Of a stretch of 64,000 nucleotides of DNA, positions 18,367 through 27,150 are shown piece by piece (positions within the stretch are counted from its first letter, which is position 1; every line of letters starts with the position of its first letter). A program made the translations under genes and the position numbers. Source of the DNA: Bradyrhizobium diazoefficiens (GTDB lineage Bacteria > Pseudomonadota > Alphaproteobacteria > Rhizobiales > Xanthobacteraceae); contig NZ_CP067102.1 of the NCBI RefSeq assembly GCF_016616885.1, positions 6,848,501 through 6,912,500 on the forward strand. The letters run 5' to 3'. The notes under the pieces were generated by a model. It was not told the origin of the DNA and did not search any database. It was given only the letters and a program-made list of their open reading frames with translations.

Positions 18367-19155
18367 ATGCCCGCCTCCCCGCAAAAAGTCGCCCTCATCA
18401 CCGGAGCCGCGCGCGGCATCGGGCTTGCAACCGCGAAGAAATTCCTGGCCGAGGGCTGGCGGGTGGCGCTGCTCGATATCGAGGGCGAGTTGCTCGGCCG
18501 CGCGGTCGCCGAGATCGGCCAAAGCGAGGCGACGCAGGCGCTGACCTGCGACATCTCGGATAGCGCCGCGGTCGGCGCCGCGATGAAAGCGGTCGAGCAG
18601 CGCTTTGGTCGGCTCGATGCACTGGTCAACAATGCCGGCATTGCGGTGTTCGCGCCGCTGATGGAGACATCGGAGGCCGACTGGCGCCGCGTGCTCGAAG
18701 TCAACCTCACGGGTCCGTTCCTCTGCACCAAGGCCGCGGTGCCGTTGATGCGCGACGGCAATGGCGGCGCCATCGTCAACATCACCTCGATCTCGGCCGT
18801 TCGCGCCTCGACGTTGCGCTCGGCCTACGGCACCAGCAAAGCCGGGCTTGCGCACCTCACCAAGCAGCTCGCGGTCGAGCTCGCTTCGCTCAACATCCGC
18901 GTCAATGCGGTCGCACCGGGGCCGGTCGACACCGCGATGGCGAAGCAGGTGCACACCAAGGAGATCCGCGCCGACTATCACGACGCCATCCCGCTCAACC
19001 GCTACGGCCTGGAGGTGGAACTCGCAGAAGCGATCTTCTTCCTGTGCTCGGAGCGCGCGAGCTACATCACCGGCCAAATTTTGGCCGTCGATGGCGGCTT
19101 CGATGCGGCCGGCATCGGCCTGCCGACGCTGCGGGGCGAACGGCGGAACGGGTAA
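18367..19155 (+). CDS. Short-chain dehydrogenase/reductase (SDR)
   Basis: A 262-residue classical SDR, an NAD(P)-dependent oxidoreductase of unknown substrate. The cofactor motif TGAARGIG is near residues 13-20, NNAG is near 88, and the catalytic Ser (NITSISAVRA) and Tyr-Lys pair (YGTSKAG) follow. The C-terminus ITGQILAVDGGFDAAG is typical. The ATG at 18367 puts the cofactor motif at the usual distance from the N-terminus; an upstream in-frame start at 18262 is not needed. About 60-200 bp upstream lie a 7-bp inverted repeat (18157-18163 with 18177-18183) and a short possible peptide frame, neither assigned. Confidence 0.9.
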   Translation: MPASPQKVALITGAARGIGLATAKKFLAEGWRVALLDIEGELLGRAVAEIGQSEATQALTCDISDSAAVGAAMKAVEQRFGRLDALVNNAGIAVFAPLMETSEADWRRVLEVNLTGPFLCTKAAVPLMRDGNGGAIVNITSISAVRASTLRSAYGTSKAGLAHLTKQLAVELASLNIRVNAVAPGPVDTAMAKQVHTKEIRADYHDAIPLNRYGLEVELAEAIFFLCSERASYITGQILAVDGGFDAAGIGLPTLRGERRNG

Positions 19156-19277
19156 ACCTCTCGGGGTGGGCCAATGCGCTTCTGCGCCATGCCCACCATC
19201 TTCGCCGGATTTGCGGTGCCGTTGGTGGGGCACGCTACGCTTTGCCTACCCTACGGAACCGAGTTGGTGGAGACTTC

Positions 19278-19715
19278 ATGCGACGCATTGCTTTCGTCAA
19301 AGCCTGGATCTTCGCGGCCGCACTGCTCGCTTCCGTTCCGGCCAAGGCCGAGATCCGCATCATCCAGAGCCCCGGCGGAGAGGTCGGGCCGTTCCTCGAT
19401 CTGTTCGAGAAGGTGCGCGAGAGCGGCGACCGCGTGGTGATCGACGGTCCCTGCCTGTCCGCCTGCACGCTGGTGCTCAGCATCGTACCAGGCGAGCGCA
19501 TCTGCGTCACCAAACGTGCCATACTCGGTTTCCATGGCGCGCGTTCAGTCGACCGGCGTGGACGCTTCTATGCCGAGCCGGAGGCATCCGAAGCCGTGCT
19601 TGCGGCCTATCCGGGCCCCGTTCGCGACTGGATCAGCCGTCACGGCGGCCTCACCTCTCGGTTGCTGTTGCTGAAGGGGCGCGACCTCGCCGCGATCTAT
19701 CCGCGCTGTCGATGA
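19278..19715 (+). CDS. Periplasmic hypothetical protein, COG3904-like
   Basis: A 145-residue exported protein. The signal peptide is KAWIFAAALLASVPAKA. The mature part begins EIRIIQSPGGEVGPFLDLFE, and then has VVIDGPCLSACTLVLSIVPG and ILGFHGARS. The pattern of small residues around Ser and the downstream His recall ClpP/SppA-fold 'predicted periplasmic' proteins (COG3904), but no catalytic assignment is possible. The ATG at 19278 follows GGAGACTTC. It lies 122 bp after the SDR gene. Confidence 0.7.
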   Translation: MRRIAFVKAWIFAAALLASVPAKAEIRIIQSPGGEVGPFLDLFEKVRESGDRVVIDGPCLSACTLVLSIVPGERICVTKRAILGFHGARSVDRRGRFYAEPEASEAVLAAYPGPVRDWISRHGGLTSRLLLLKGRDLAAIYPRCR

Positions 19716-20161
19716 CAATTCGATTGCAGGCGGCGGTGTGATCGCGATCAATCCTCCGCTGTCCGACGATTAGGCAATTCCCGGCAAATTCGGCCCTGCC
19801 GGAGCGAAATCCGCTCAAGCGCGTCGCAATGCGTGCACAATTTACGCGGTTTGCAGCTGTTCCCTGGCGCCTATGATGATGCAGGCCAGCCGGCTCGCGA
19901 TGGCTGCGGGACCGTCATATCTCGGCAGCGGCGGCGGAATATGATGGTTCCACTTTTTCGAGATCAGTCATTTTCAAATGGTACCCATGTGGAGTCCATG
20001 ATCGTCGTGGTGGGCATGAGCTTCATGCTGCTTGCGCTGTTCATCAGCTGATGCATGGCGTCATGCGCCAACAACCATACGCAGTGTGCACCGCGTCACA
20101 CCACGGCCAAGTTGATCTGGCATACAGCGGACGAAGCGACGCCGATGTCCGCAGGGGATTC
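19716..20161. other. Intergenic region with one tiny possible membrane peptide
   Basis: 446 bp without a clear gene. On the plus strand a 36-residue frame (19941-20051) ends in a hydrophobic segment (VVVGMSFMLLALFIS). Its inner start at 19999 has GGAG only 3 nt upstream, so it is at best a possible small membrane peptide. Nothing else recognised. Confidence 0.35.
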
Positions 20162-20347
20162 ATGACCAGCATCAGCATCAGCACCGACAGACATACCGGC
20201 GCGCAAGCTCAGTCACCACTTTTGCGGAAAGGAAGCGATCGGGTCTTCACCCTGTCGTTCCTGATCACGAGCGCGGTCGCAACGGTCGGCTGGCTCTACG
20301 TCCTCGCACAGGGAGCCGTGGCCGTCGCGAACTGGCTGTTCCTCTAG
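20162..20347 (+). CDS. Small membrane protein, hypothetical (61 aa)
   Basis: The hydrophilic N-terminus (residues 1-26) is followed by one transmembrane segment (VFTLSFLITSAVATVGWLYV) and a hydrophobic C-terminus ending NWLFL. Function unknown. Its TAG stop shares the CTAG tetranucleotide with the stop codon of the convergent 31-residue gene. Confidence 0.6.
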   Translation: MTSISISTDRHTGAQAQSPLLRKGSDRVFTLSFLITSAVATVGWLYVLAQGAVAVANWLFL

Positions 20348-20439
20348 TGGAAGACGACCTGTACGACCGGCGCGAGCTTCACGCTGGCGCAGATCAGCAT
20401 CCCCCACAGAGCAAAATTGATTTGTAGCGCCGCTGCCAT
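20344..20439 (-). CDS. Very small membrane peptide (31 aa)
   Basis: A short reading frame starting ATG at 20439 with a strong Shine-Dalgarno (GGAAGGGAG, about 6 nt upstream). It encodes a single hydrophobic segment, NFALWGMLICASVKLAPVVQ, within 31 residues. The good ribosome binding site and membrane-like composition argue for a real small protein. Function unknown. It converges with the 61-residue membrane protein, overlapping by 4 bp. Confidence 0.55.
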   Translation of the reverse strand: MAAALQINFALWGMLICASVKLAPVVQVVFH

Positions 20440-20720
20440 CGGTCGCTCCCTTCCAAGTCACGCCCGCCCTAATTTGTAGCTATTGTGAATATAATTAGCG
20501 ATTCTGGCGCGAAGTCACAGCCTAATCTTGCGCCAGTTATTGTGCGATGCAATTCGCTTCATGTCACAAACCCGCTCGCGCTGTTCTCGCAAAGTGAATC
20601 GAGTGCACGAATCTCCTTTCGGCCATGGCGGCGACGTCGTTTTCCCTTAAGTCCCGGATAAGCGTCGCGATGCAAGTTTTCCACGCGGATTTGCGTGGCG
20701 TACCGCACGGCAGGTTCGGC

Positions 20721-21068
20721 ATGGATCGACACATTCTCGTCTTGCTCAGTTTTTGCGCAGCGCTCGCGGGATGCGCAAGCGCGCCGGCGGCGGAGCGTCG
20801 CCCGCTCGCGTGGGACGGACTCGGTCAGAATCCCAATCGTCCTGCTGTCACAAAACGCCGCCTTGCCAATCACGCACCACCAGCGAGCGATCCCAATGTG
20901 GAACGTCAAAGGGTGCTCGGCACGCTGCGTCCCTATTCCGAAGCATGGTGGGCCGTCCAAGACGAGATCGAGGCCGAGAACGACAGGCAGCTCGGCTCGA
21001 AGCTCGTGATCTGCGGCAGCTGCGTGACGCAGCCGCCGGGCGAGGACGTGACCGGATCGATCCGCTGA
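20721..21068 (+). CDS. Small lipoprotein, hypothetical (115 aa)
   Basis: The N-terminus has a lipoprotein signal with lipobox LAGC (Cys at residue 18), followed by a hydrophilic mature part. A helix SEAWWAVQDEIEAENDRQLG and two further Cys residues (VICGSCVTQ) are near the C-terminus, which could form a disulfide in the periplasm. Function unknown. The start at 20721 puts the signal peptide at the N-terminus; an upstream in-frame ATG at 20625 does not. Confidence 0.75.
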   Translation: MDRHILVLLSFCAALAGCASAPAAERRPLAWDGLGQNPNRPAVTKRRLANHAPPASDPNVERQRVLGTLRPYSEAWWAVQDEIEAENDRQLGSKLVICGSCVTQPPGEDVTGSIR

Positions 21069-21140
21069 CGAGGCGTGCTCCCTCTCCCGAGACAATCGAG
21101 AGAGGAAGCCGCAACTCAGGGAATCAACGGAGCGTCGAGC

Positions 21141-21560
21141 TCACATTCCTTCGGCGGGGCAGTTCACCATCCAGGGAATGCCGAACTTGTCGACGCACAT
21201 GCCAAAGCCCTTGGCCCAGAATGTCTTGGCGAAGGGCATCGTGACGGTGCCGCCATCGGCGAGCGCGTTGAACTTGCGCTCGCCGTCGGCGGGGTCCGCG
21301 ACCGTGATCGAGATCGAAAAGCCCTGCGGCTTTTGAACATGCTCGGGCGGGGAGTCGGAGCCCATCAACACGCTGCCGTCGGGCAACGACAGCCGCGCAT
21401 GCATGATCGTCTTCTCGCGGCCAGCCGGCCCCGGCGGCATATCAGATGGCGGCGCTTCGGAAAGGCGCATCATGGCGTCGATCTTGCCGCCCAAGACCTT
21501 GGCATAGAAGTTGAACGCCGCTTCGCATGTGTCCTGATAGAACAGATAGGGATTGAGCAT
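21141..21560 (-). CDS. VOC family protein (PhnB-like glyoxalase fold)
   Basis: A 139-residue protein of the vicinal oxygen chelate superfamily, close to PhnB / '3-demethylubiquinone methyltransferase-like' proteins. The N-terminal MLNPYLFYQDTCEAAFNFYA, central MHARLSLPDGSVLMGSDSPP and C-terminal DKFGIPWMVN are diagnostic. It is the last gene of a run with SRPBCC, ECF sigma and DGPF genes, a combination common in soil bacteria. Substrate unknown. Confidence 0.88.
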   Translation of the reverse strand: MLNPYLFYQDTCEAAFNFYAKVLGGKIDAMMRLSEAPPSDMPPGPAGREKTIMHARLSLPDGSVLMGSDSPPEHVQKPQGFSISITVADPADGERKFNALADGGTVTMPFAKTFWAKGFGMCVDKFGIPWMVNCPAEGM

Positions 21561-21580
21561 CGTTTCTCTCCTCTTCGCTT

Positions 21581-21615
21581 CCTTGGCAGTTCCTTTGGCA
21601 GTTCCTTTGGCAGTA
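21581..21615. repeat. Short tandem repeat between the VOC and SRPBCC genes
   Basis: Three successive units close to cctttggcagtt (21581-21591, 21592-21603, 21604-21615), the first lacking one T, followed by a degraded fourth unit. It is a slippage-type expansion in the 74-bp gap between the two genes. Confidence 0.8.
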
Positions 21616-21634
21616 CCTTGGGCGGTGTCTGGCG

Positions 21635-22171
21635 TTACTTCTCGGTGAGCTTCTTCAGGCTGGCGAGACCGGCCTCGAAATCCTTGCCGATCATGGTGTC
21701 CATGTTGATGAAGACCTGCATCACTTTCGACATGAAGGGGGCCGGACCGTACATCGCCCAGGTGACCAGTGTGGCATCACCTTGCGGCACAAACGTGAAC
21801 TCGGCCGTGTTATGGCCCTCGAAGGGCCGCTCGAAATCGAGCTTGATGCGGAGTTTCGACGGCGTGCTCGCCTCGAGGATCTCCATATGGCCGGCACCGA
21901 CATTGTTGTTGCCGTCCCAGGCATAGGTCGCACCCTTTCCAGCCGCAGTCCCTCCGAAGGTGCGCTTCATGGCGGGATCGCGCCCCTCATAGGGCGACCA
22001 GCTGGTCCAGAAGCGGAAATCGGAGACGAGCGGATAGATCGCTTCGGCCGGCGCCTTCAGCGCGAGCGAGCGCTCGACGCGGAACGTGTTGGGTTTTGTG
22101 AGGGCGAAGACGAGGATGCCCGCGATCCCGACCGCGAGCACCATGGCGACAATGGCAATGGCTTTCAGCAT
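21635..22171 (-). CDS. SRPBCC family protein with N-terminal membrane anchor
   Basis: A 178-residue protein. One hydrophobic segment (AIAIVAMVLAVGIAGILVFA) is followed by a START/polyketide-cyclase-like fold beginning RVERSLALKAPAEAIYPLV. Typical later elements are WTSWSPYEGRDPAM and TWAMYGPAPFMSKVMQVF. Such proteins bind hydrophobic ligands; no substrate can be named. The ATG at 22171 has GGGAGCC upstream. It lies 107 bp downstream of the ECF sigma gene and is probably in its operon. Confidence 0.87.
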   Translation of the reverse strand: MLKAIAIVAMVLAVGIAGILVFALTKPNTFRVERSLALKAPAEAIYPLVSDFRFWTSWSPYEGRDPAMKRTFGGTAAGKGATYAWDGNNNVGAGHMEILEASTPSKLRIKLDFERPFEGHNTAEFTFVPQGDATLVTWAMYGPAPFMSKVMQVFINMDTMIGKDFEAGLASLKKLTEK

Positions 22172-22278
22172 GAATGGCTCCCTGGATACGGGATTAAGAC
22201 GAAGGGAGACGGCGGGCGCCGACAAAGCGGAGATGAGATTTTTTGCCCTCCGGGCGCCCCGGAACGACGGCTGCGCCG

Positions 22279-23580
22279 TCACTTGGCCTTCGCGCCCTGC
22301 CTGGCGCCACCATTGGCTCCCTTCGGCTGGCTGTCCCTGATCAGCCGATCAATGTGCATGCGGATGTGGGCGGCTTCGGCCGAGGTGTTGGCCAGCGCAA
22401 TGGCGCGGTCGAAGGCTACTCGGGCTTCGTCGTTGCGGCCGAGCTGCATCAGGAAGGCACCGCGCACGCCGTAGAAATGGAAGTAGTTGGAAAGTTTCGG
22501 CGCCAGCGGCTCGATCAGGTCGAGCGCCGCTTGCGGGCCGCGCACCTTTGAGACCGCGACCGCGCGGTTGAGCGTCACCACCGGCGAGGGCTGCACCAAT
22601 TCAAGCGCGCCGTAGAGCAGGTCAATCTGGGTCCAGTCGGTCTCGTCCGGCGTCGACGCCCGCGCATGCAGCGCGGCGATCGCGGCCTGGATCTGGTAGG
22701 GCCCGCTGCGGCGGTGGCGCATCGCCTTGTCGATCAGCGCCAGCCCCTCCGCAATCATGGTGCGGTTCCACAGCGAGCGATCCTGGTCGTCCAGGAGAAT
22801 GAGCGAGCCGTCTTTGGCGAAGCGCGCGGCGCTGCGCGCGTGCTGCAACAGGATCAGGGCCGTCAGCCCCATGATCTCTGGCTCGCTCTGGAATAGCCGC
22901 AGCAGCAGCCGCGCCAGCCGGATCGCTTCCTCGCACAGCGGCTTGCGGATCTCGGCAGTGTCGCCGCTCGCCGAATAGCCCTCGTTGAAGATCAGATAGA
23001 TCATCGCGGCGACACCGGCGAGGCGTTCGGAACGCTCGATCGGGCCTGGCGTTTCGAACGGTGTCCCGGCCTCCGCGACCTTGGCCTTGGCGCGGGTGAT
23101 GCGCTGCTCCATCGCGGCGTCCGAGACCAGGAAGGCGCGCGCGATCTGCTTCACGGTCAGGCCGGAGACGATGCGTAGCGCGAGCGCGATCTGCTGCGTC
23201 GCCGGCAGCTGCGGATGGCAGCAGATGAACATCAGCCGCAAAATGTCGTCGCGATAGTGCGAGCCGTCGAGCCGCTCGGCGAGCGCGCCTTCGGCATCAT
23301 CGAGATCGGAGATCGCCTGATCGTCCTCGGGCAGTGGCTGCTGCTTGCGGGTACGGCGCACTTCGTCGATCGCGACGTTGCGGCCGACCATGATCAGCCA
23401 GGCCGCGGGATCGCGCGGAGGCCCTTTCTGCGGCCAGGTCTTGAGCGCGCGCAGGCAGGCGTTCTGAAAGGCCTCCTCGGCCGTATCGAGATCGCGGAAA
23501 TAGCGCAGCAGCGCGCCGACCGCTTGCGGACGCGCCGAGGTCAGCGCGGTCTCGATCCAGGCAGTGTCAGCCTCGCTCAC
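22279..23580 (-). CDS. ECF42-type RNA polymerase sigma factor (DUF6596)
   Basis: A 433-residue ECF sigma factor with a long C-terminal extension. Sigma-2 (LRYFRDLDTAEEAFQNACLR, then RDPAAWLIMVGRNVAIDEVR) and sigma-4 (GLTVKQIARAFLVSDAAMEQ) are followed by a TPR-like DUF6596 extension with IYLIFNEGYSASGD and LLYGALELVQPSPVVTLNRA. These features and the DGPF partner match the ECF42 group, which has no classical anti-sigma factor; the C-terminal extension is thought to regulate it. The start overlaps the DGPF stop codon (ATGA). Confidence 0.94.
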   Translation of the reverse strand: MSEADTAWIETALTSARPQAVGALLRYFRDLDTAEEAFQNACLRALKTWPQKGPPRDPAAWLIMVGRNVAIDEVRRTRKQQPLPEDDQAISDLDDAEGALAERLDGSHYRDDILRLMFICCHPQLPATQQIALALRIVSGLTVKQIARAFLVSDAAMEQRITRAKAKVAEAGTPFETPGPIERSERLAGVAAMIYLIFNEGYSASGDTAEIRKPLCEEAIRLARLLLRLFQSEPEIMGLTALILLQHARSAARFAKDGSLILLDDQDRSLWNRTMIAEGLALIDKAMRHRRSGPYQIQAAIAALHARASTPDETDWTQIDLLYGALELVQPSPVVTLNRAVAVSKVRGPQAALDLIEPLAPKLSNYFHFYGVRGAFLMQLGRNDEARVAFDRAIALANTSAEAAHIRMHIDRLIRDSQPKGANGGARQGAKAK

Positions 23581-23945
23581 GCCGAAATTCCTCCTGGCCT
23601 GAACACGCCGACGGGACGCACCTCATAGGCGCCGCCGGGGTTGGCCGCGCCGAGATCGCGCGCAACGTCGAGCGCCTCATCGAGGTTCTTGCAGTCGACG
23701 ATGTAGAATCCGAGCAGCTGCTCCTTGGTCTCGGCATAGGGGCCGTCGAGCACCAGCGGCGGGTCTTCCTTGCGCAAGGTCGCCGCCGCGGTGGTCGGCA
23801 GCAGCCGGGCCACCGGGCCGAGCCGGCCCTGCTGTGTGAGCTTATCCTGCACCACGGCGAGCTTCTTCATCACGGCCTCGTCCTGGTCCTTGCTCCAGGA
23901 GCCGACGAAGTCCTCGTCATGATAGCAAAGGATCGCATAAAGCAT
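23577..23945 (-). CDS. DGPF (YciI-related) protein, ECF42 partner
   Basis: A 122-residue protein starting MLYAILCYHDEDF, with LVLDGPYAETKEQLLGFYIV, the DGPF/YCII signature. It overlaps the sigma factor gene by 4 bp (ATGA), so the two are translationally coupled. DGPF proteins are the standard partners of ECF42 sigma factors and are usually their regulatory targets. The ATG at 23945 is preceded by GAAGG; a GTG 9 nt earlier is less likely. Confidence 0.9.
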   Translation of the reverse strand: MLYAILCYHDEDFVGSWSKDQDEAVMKKLAVVQDKLTQQGRLGPVARLLPTTAAATLRKEDPPLVLDGPYAETKEQLLGFYIVDCKNLDEALDVARDLGAANPGGAYEVRPVGVFRPGGISA

Positions 23946-24089
23946 GGGCAGCACCTTCCCTGAACGCTTGTTTTAAAGACGATCCACTATGCCCCGCCCC
24001 GACAGGGCTGCGGAAATAATTTGCGAGAAAAATCCGGCAGATCATGCCAAGGAGGGGCGTCAAAAGCGGAACCTGACGAGGCACTTGGA

Positions 24090-25055
24090 ATGACCGTGGG
24101 CATACTGGCCGTCCTGATCAACAGCACGCAGCAGAACTGGCTGCCGGAGCGCTGGAAGGCCCGGTTCGATGCGGTCTGCGGCGGTCGCCCCGTGGTGCTG
24201 CTGCCCAATGCCGGGCTCGATCCGACGGAAGTGCACTATGCCGCGGTGTGGAAGCCGGTACCGGGCGACCTCGGCTCCTTTCCGAATCTGCGGGCCATCT
24301 TCAATCTCGGCGCCGGCGTCGATGCGCTGATGGCGGACAAGAGCCTGCCCAACGTGCCGCTGGTCCGCGTCGCCGTGCCTGACCTCACCAACCGCATGAC
24401 CGAATATGTCGTGCTGCACGTGCTGATGCACCACCGCCAGGAGCTTTACCTGCGGGACTCGCAACGTGCCAAACGCTGGGAGCCCCTATATCAGTGGCCG
24501 GCGAGTGCGCTCACCGTCGGCGTCATGGGATTGGGCACACTCGGTGCCGACGCGGCCGACGTGCTGCGGCGGCTCGGCTTCCGCGTCGCCGGCTGGAGCC
24601 GCAGCCCGCGGACGATCGAAGGCGTCGAGTGCTTCCACGGCACGGCGGGAATGGATGCATTCCTGCGCAAGACCGACATCCTGGTGTCGCTGCTGCCGCT
24701 GACGCCTGACACAAACGGCATTCTCAACCGCGACGTCTTCGCAAAACTCAACCGCACGAGCCCGCTCGGCGCGCCGGTGCTGATCAATGCCGGCCGTGGG
24801 GCCTTGCAGAACGAAGCCGACATCCTGGCCTGCCTCGACGACGGCACGCTCGGCGCCGCCTCGCTCGATGTCTTCGTGCAGGAGCCGCAGCCAAAGGACA
24901 GCCGGTTCTGGACCCACCCCAAGGTGGTGCTGACCCCGCACAACGCCGCCGACACCGACGCGGATGCGATCTCGGCCTATGTCGCCGAGCAGATCGCGAG
25001 GTTCGAGGCGGGTGGCGCGCTGGAGAATGTGGTGGATCGCGGAAGGGGGTATTGA
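24090..25055 (+). CDS. ghrA: Glyoxylate/hydroxypyruvate reductase A-type dehydrogenase
   Basis: A 321-residue D-2-hydroxyacid dehydrogenase that should reduce glyoxylate and hydroxypyruvate with NADPH. The sugar/acid-binding N-terminal part has [15 protein letters not shown]. The Rossmann motif [19 protein letters not shown] is near residue 140, [14 protein letters not shown] holds the catalytic Arg, and the His is in [12 protein letters not shown]. The start at 24090 ([10 protein letters not shown]) has GAGG upstream. It is a single gene. Confidence 0.88.
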   Translation: MTVGILAVLINSTQQNWLPERWKARFDAVCGGRPVVLLPNAGLDPTEVHYAAVWKPVPGDLGSFPNLRAIFNLGAGVDALMADKSLPNVPLVRVAVPDLTNRMTEYVVLHVLMHHRQELYLRDSQRAKRWEPLYQWPASALTVGVMGLGTLGADAADVLRRLGFRVAGWSRSPRTIEGVECFHGTAGMDAFLRKTDILVSLLPLTPDTNGILNRDVFAKLNRTSPLGAPVLINAGRGALQNEADILACLDDGTLGAASLDVFVQEPQPKDSRFWTHPKVVLTPHNAADTDADAISAYVAEQIARFEAGGALENVVDRGRGY

Positions 25056-25180
25056 GGCTCCTCAGCCTCCCTACCCCCGCTCTCGTCCCCCAAAACCCCC
25101 ACCACCACCCTCCTCGTTCACCCTCTCTTAGCGAGAAGTTGATAGGCGTTGTTAATCAACGCTCAACGAACGGGTCGGAC

Positions 25181-27148
25181 ATGCGCTCTCCCCTCGGCCT
25201 CAGGATGCGGATCACGATTGCGCTGGCGCTGACGGCGGCGGCCACCGCGCTGATTGCGGTGCTCGGGGCGATGTGGATCATCGCGGGCATCATCGACCGT
25301 GCCGACCAGCGCGAGCTGCGCAGCCACTATGATGCGCTGCTGTCGCGGATCGCGGAAGAGTCGCACCGCGCCTCCGCCATGAGCGCGGTCGTGGCCGCGA
25401 TGCCGGCGACGCAGGAAGCGATGGCCAAGCAGGATCGCGAGGCGCTGGTGCGCCTGTTCGGGCCCGTGTTCGCCGCCACCAAATCGGAGTACGGCGTCGA
25501 GCAGTTCCAGTTCCATACGGCGCCCGCGACGTCCTTCCTGCGCGTGCACCAGCCGGCGAAGTTCGGCGACGACCTCTCGAGCTTCCGCAAGACCGTCGTC
25601 GACGCCAATCAGGACCACAAGGTCGTCGTCGGCCTCGAAGGCGGTGTCGCCGGGCTCGGCATCCGCGGCGTGGTGCCGATCGCCCAAGCCGGCAAACATC
25701 TCGGCTCGGTGGAATTCGGCCTGACCTTCGGGCAGTCCTTTCTCGACGATTTCAAGCTCAACCGCCATGTCGACATCGCCTTCCATCTCGCCGACGGCGC
25801 GGGCTTCAAGCTGTTCGGCGGCACGCTGAAGGGCAAGAGCTTCTTCGATGCGGCCGACTATGGCCGCGCCGCCGGCGGCGGCTTCACCGTGAAGCAGGCC
25901 AAGCTCGACGCGACGCCGGTCGCCGCGCTGCTCGGGCCGATCAACGACTTTTCCGGAAAACCGCTCGGCGCCGTCGAGCTGGTGATGGACAACGCCGATT
26001 ACGAGGCCTCCGCCGACCGCGCCTGGATGCTCGCAGTCGCCATTGCCGCGCTCGGGCTCGTGCTGGCTGCGATCGTCGGCTATCTCATCGCCCGCGGCAT
26101 CTCGCGGCCGATCCTCTCCATCACCAGCGTGATGCGCGAGCTCGCCGACGGCCGGCTCGACGTCGCGGTCCCCAAGAGCAAGGCGAACGACGAAGTCGGC
26201 GCCATGGTGAAGGCGGTCGCGGTGTTCCGTGACAACGCCGTCAATTTCAGCAAGCTTCAGGCCGATCAGCTCGAGGCCAAGGCACAGTCCGAGGCCGAGA
26301 AGCGACGCGCCTTTGCGGCGCTTGCCGACAATTTCGAGGCCAGCATCCGCGACGTCGTCACCACGGTGTCCTCGGCCGCGGTCGAGATGGAGCACACCGC
26401 GCGCTCGATGTCCGATATCGTCGAGCAGTCGCGCAATCGGACCCGCGCAGTCTCGTCGGCCTCGGCGCTGGCCTCGGAGAACGTACAGACAGTGGCGGCC
26501 GCGGCGGAAGAATTGTCCTCGTCGATGACCGAGATCAGCCGGCGGTTGGCGCATGCGACCGAAGTCGTGGGCAAGGCCGCAAGCGACGGACGGCAGTCGA
26601 ACGAGCGGGTGCAGAGTTTAGCCGATGCCGCGCAAAGAATCGGCGACGTCGTCTCCTTCATCAACGGCATTGCGGGCCAGACCAATCTGCTGGCGCTGAA
26701 TGCGACGATCGAAGCCGCGCGCGCGGGCGAAGCCGGCCGCGGCTTTGCGGTAGTCGCCTCCGAGGTCAAGGCGCTCGCGACCCAGACCGCGAAGGCGACG
26801 GAAGAAATCGGCGCGCAGGTGACGGCCGTCCAGGGCGAAACCACCGGCGCCGTCGAAGGTATCCAGTCGATCTGCGCGACGATTCAGCAGGTCGACGAAA
26901 TCTCCGCCGCGATCGCCGCGGCCGTCGGCCAGCAGGGCACGGCGACGCAGGAGATCGCGCAGAACGTCCAGCAGGCCGCCGCGCGCACCGGCGAGGTTTC
27001 GCAGAACATCGCAGGCGTGACCGACGGCATCGCGGCGACGGGTACGGCCGCGGAAGAGGTGCTGGTCTCGGCGATCGAGCTGTCAAAGCAGTCGCAGCGC
27101 CTGCGCGACGAGGTGGATCGCTTCCTCGCGCAGATTCGCGCGGCGTAG
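25181..27148 (+). CDS. Methyl-accepting chemotaxis protein
   Basis: A 655-residue chemoreceptor. The first membrane segment ([20 protein letters not shown]) is followed by a periplasmic Cache-like sensor domain (about residues 40-280; [31 protein letters not shown]). The second membrane segment ([20 protein letters not shown]) leads into HAMP ([20 protein letters not shown]) and the signalling domain with the conserved hairpin [20 protein letters not shown]. No CheB/CheR pentapeptide is seen at the C-terminus. The start at 25181 is chosen from the position of the first membrane segment. Confidence 0.94.
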   Translation: MRSPLGLRMRITIALALTAAATALIAVLGAMWIIAGIIDRADQRELRSHYDALLSRIAEESHRASAMSAVVAAMPATQEAMAKQDREALVRLFGPVFAATKSEYGVEQFQFHTAPATSFLRVHQPAKFGDDLSSFRKTVVDANQDHKVVVGLEGGVAGLGIRGVVPIAQAGKHLGSVEFGLTFGQSFLDDFKLNRHVDIAFHLADGAGFKLFGGTLKGKSFFDAADYGRAAGGGFTVKQAKLDATPVAALLGPINDFSGKPLGAVELVMDNADYEASADRAWMLAVAIAALGLVLAAIVGYLIARGISRPILSITSVMRELADGRLDVAVPKSKANDEVGAMVKAVAVFRDNAVNFSKLQADQLEAKAQSEAEKRRAFAALADNFEASIRDVVTTVSSAAVEMEHTARSMSDIVEQSRNRTRAVSSASALASENVQTVAAAAEELSSSMTEISRRLAHATEVVGKAASDGRQSNERVQSLADAAQRIGDVVSFINGIAGQTNLLALNATIEAARAGEAGRGFAVVASEVKALATQTAKATEEIGAQVTAVQGETTGAVEGIQSICATIQQVDEISAAIAAAVGQQGTATQEIAQNVQQAAARTGEVSQNIAGVTDGIAATGTAAEEVLVSAIELSKQSQRLRDEVDRFLAQIRAA

Positions 27149-27150
27149 CG

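Noticed and set aside
25163..26554. Long minus-strand frame opposite the chemoreceptor
   Set aside because: Antisense shadow of a well-defined chemoreceptor gene.
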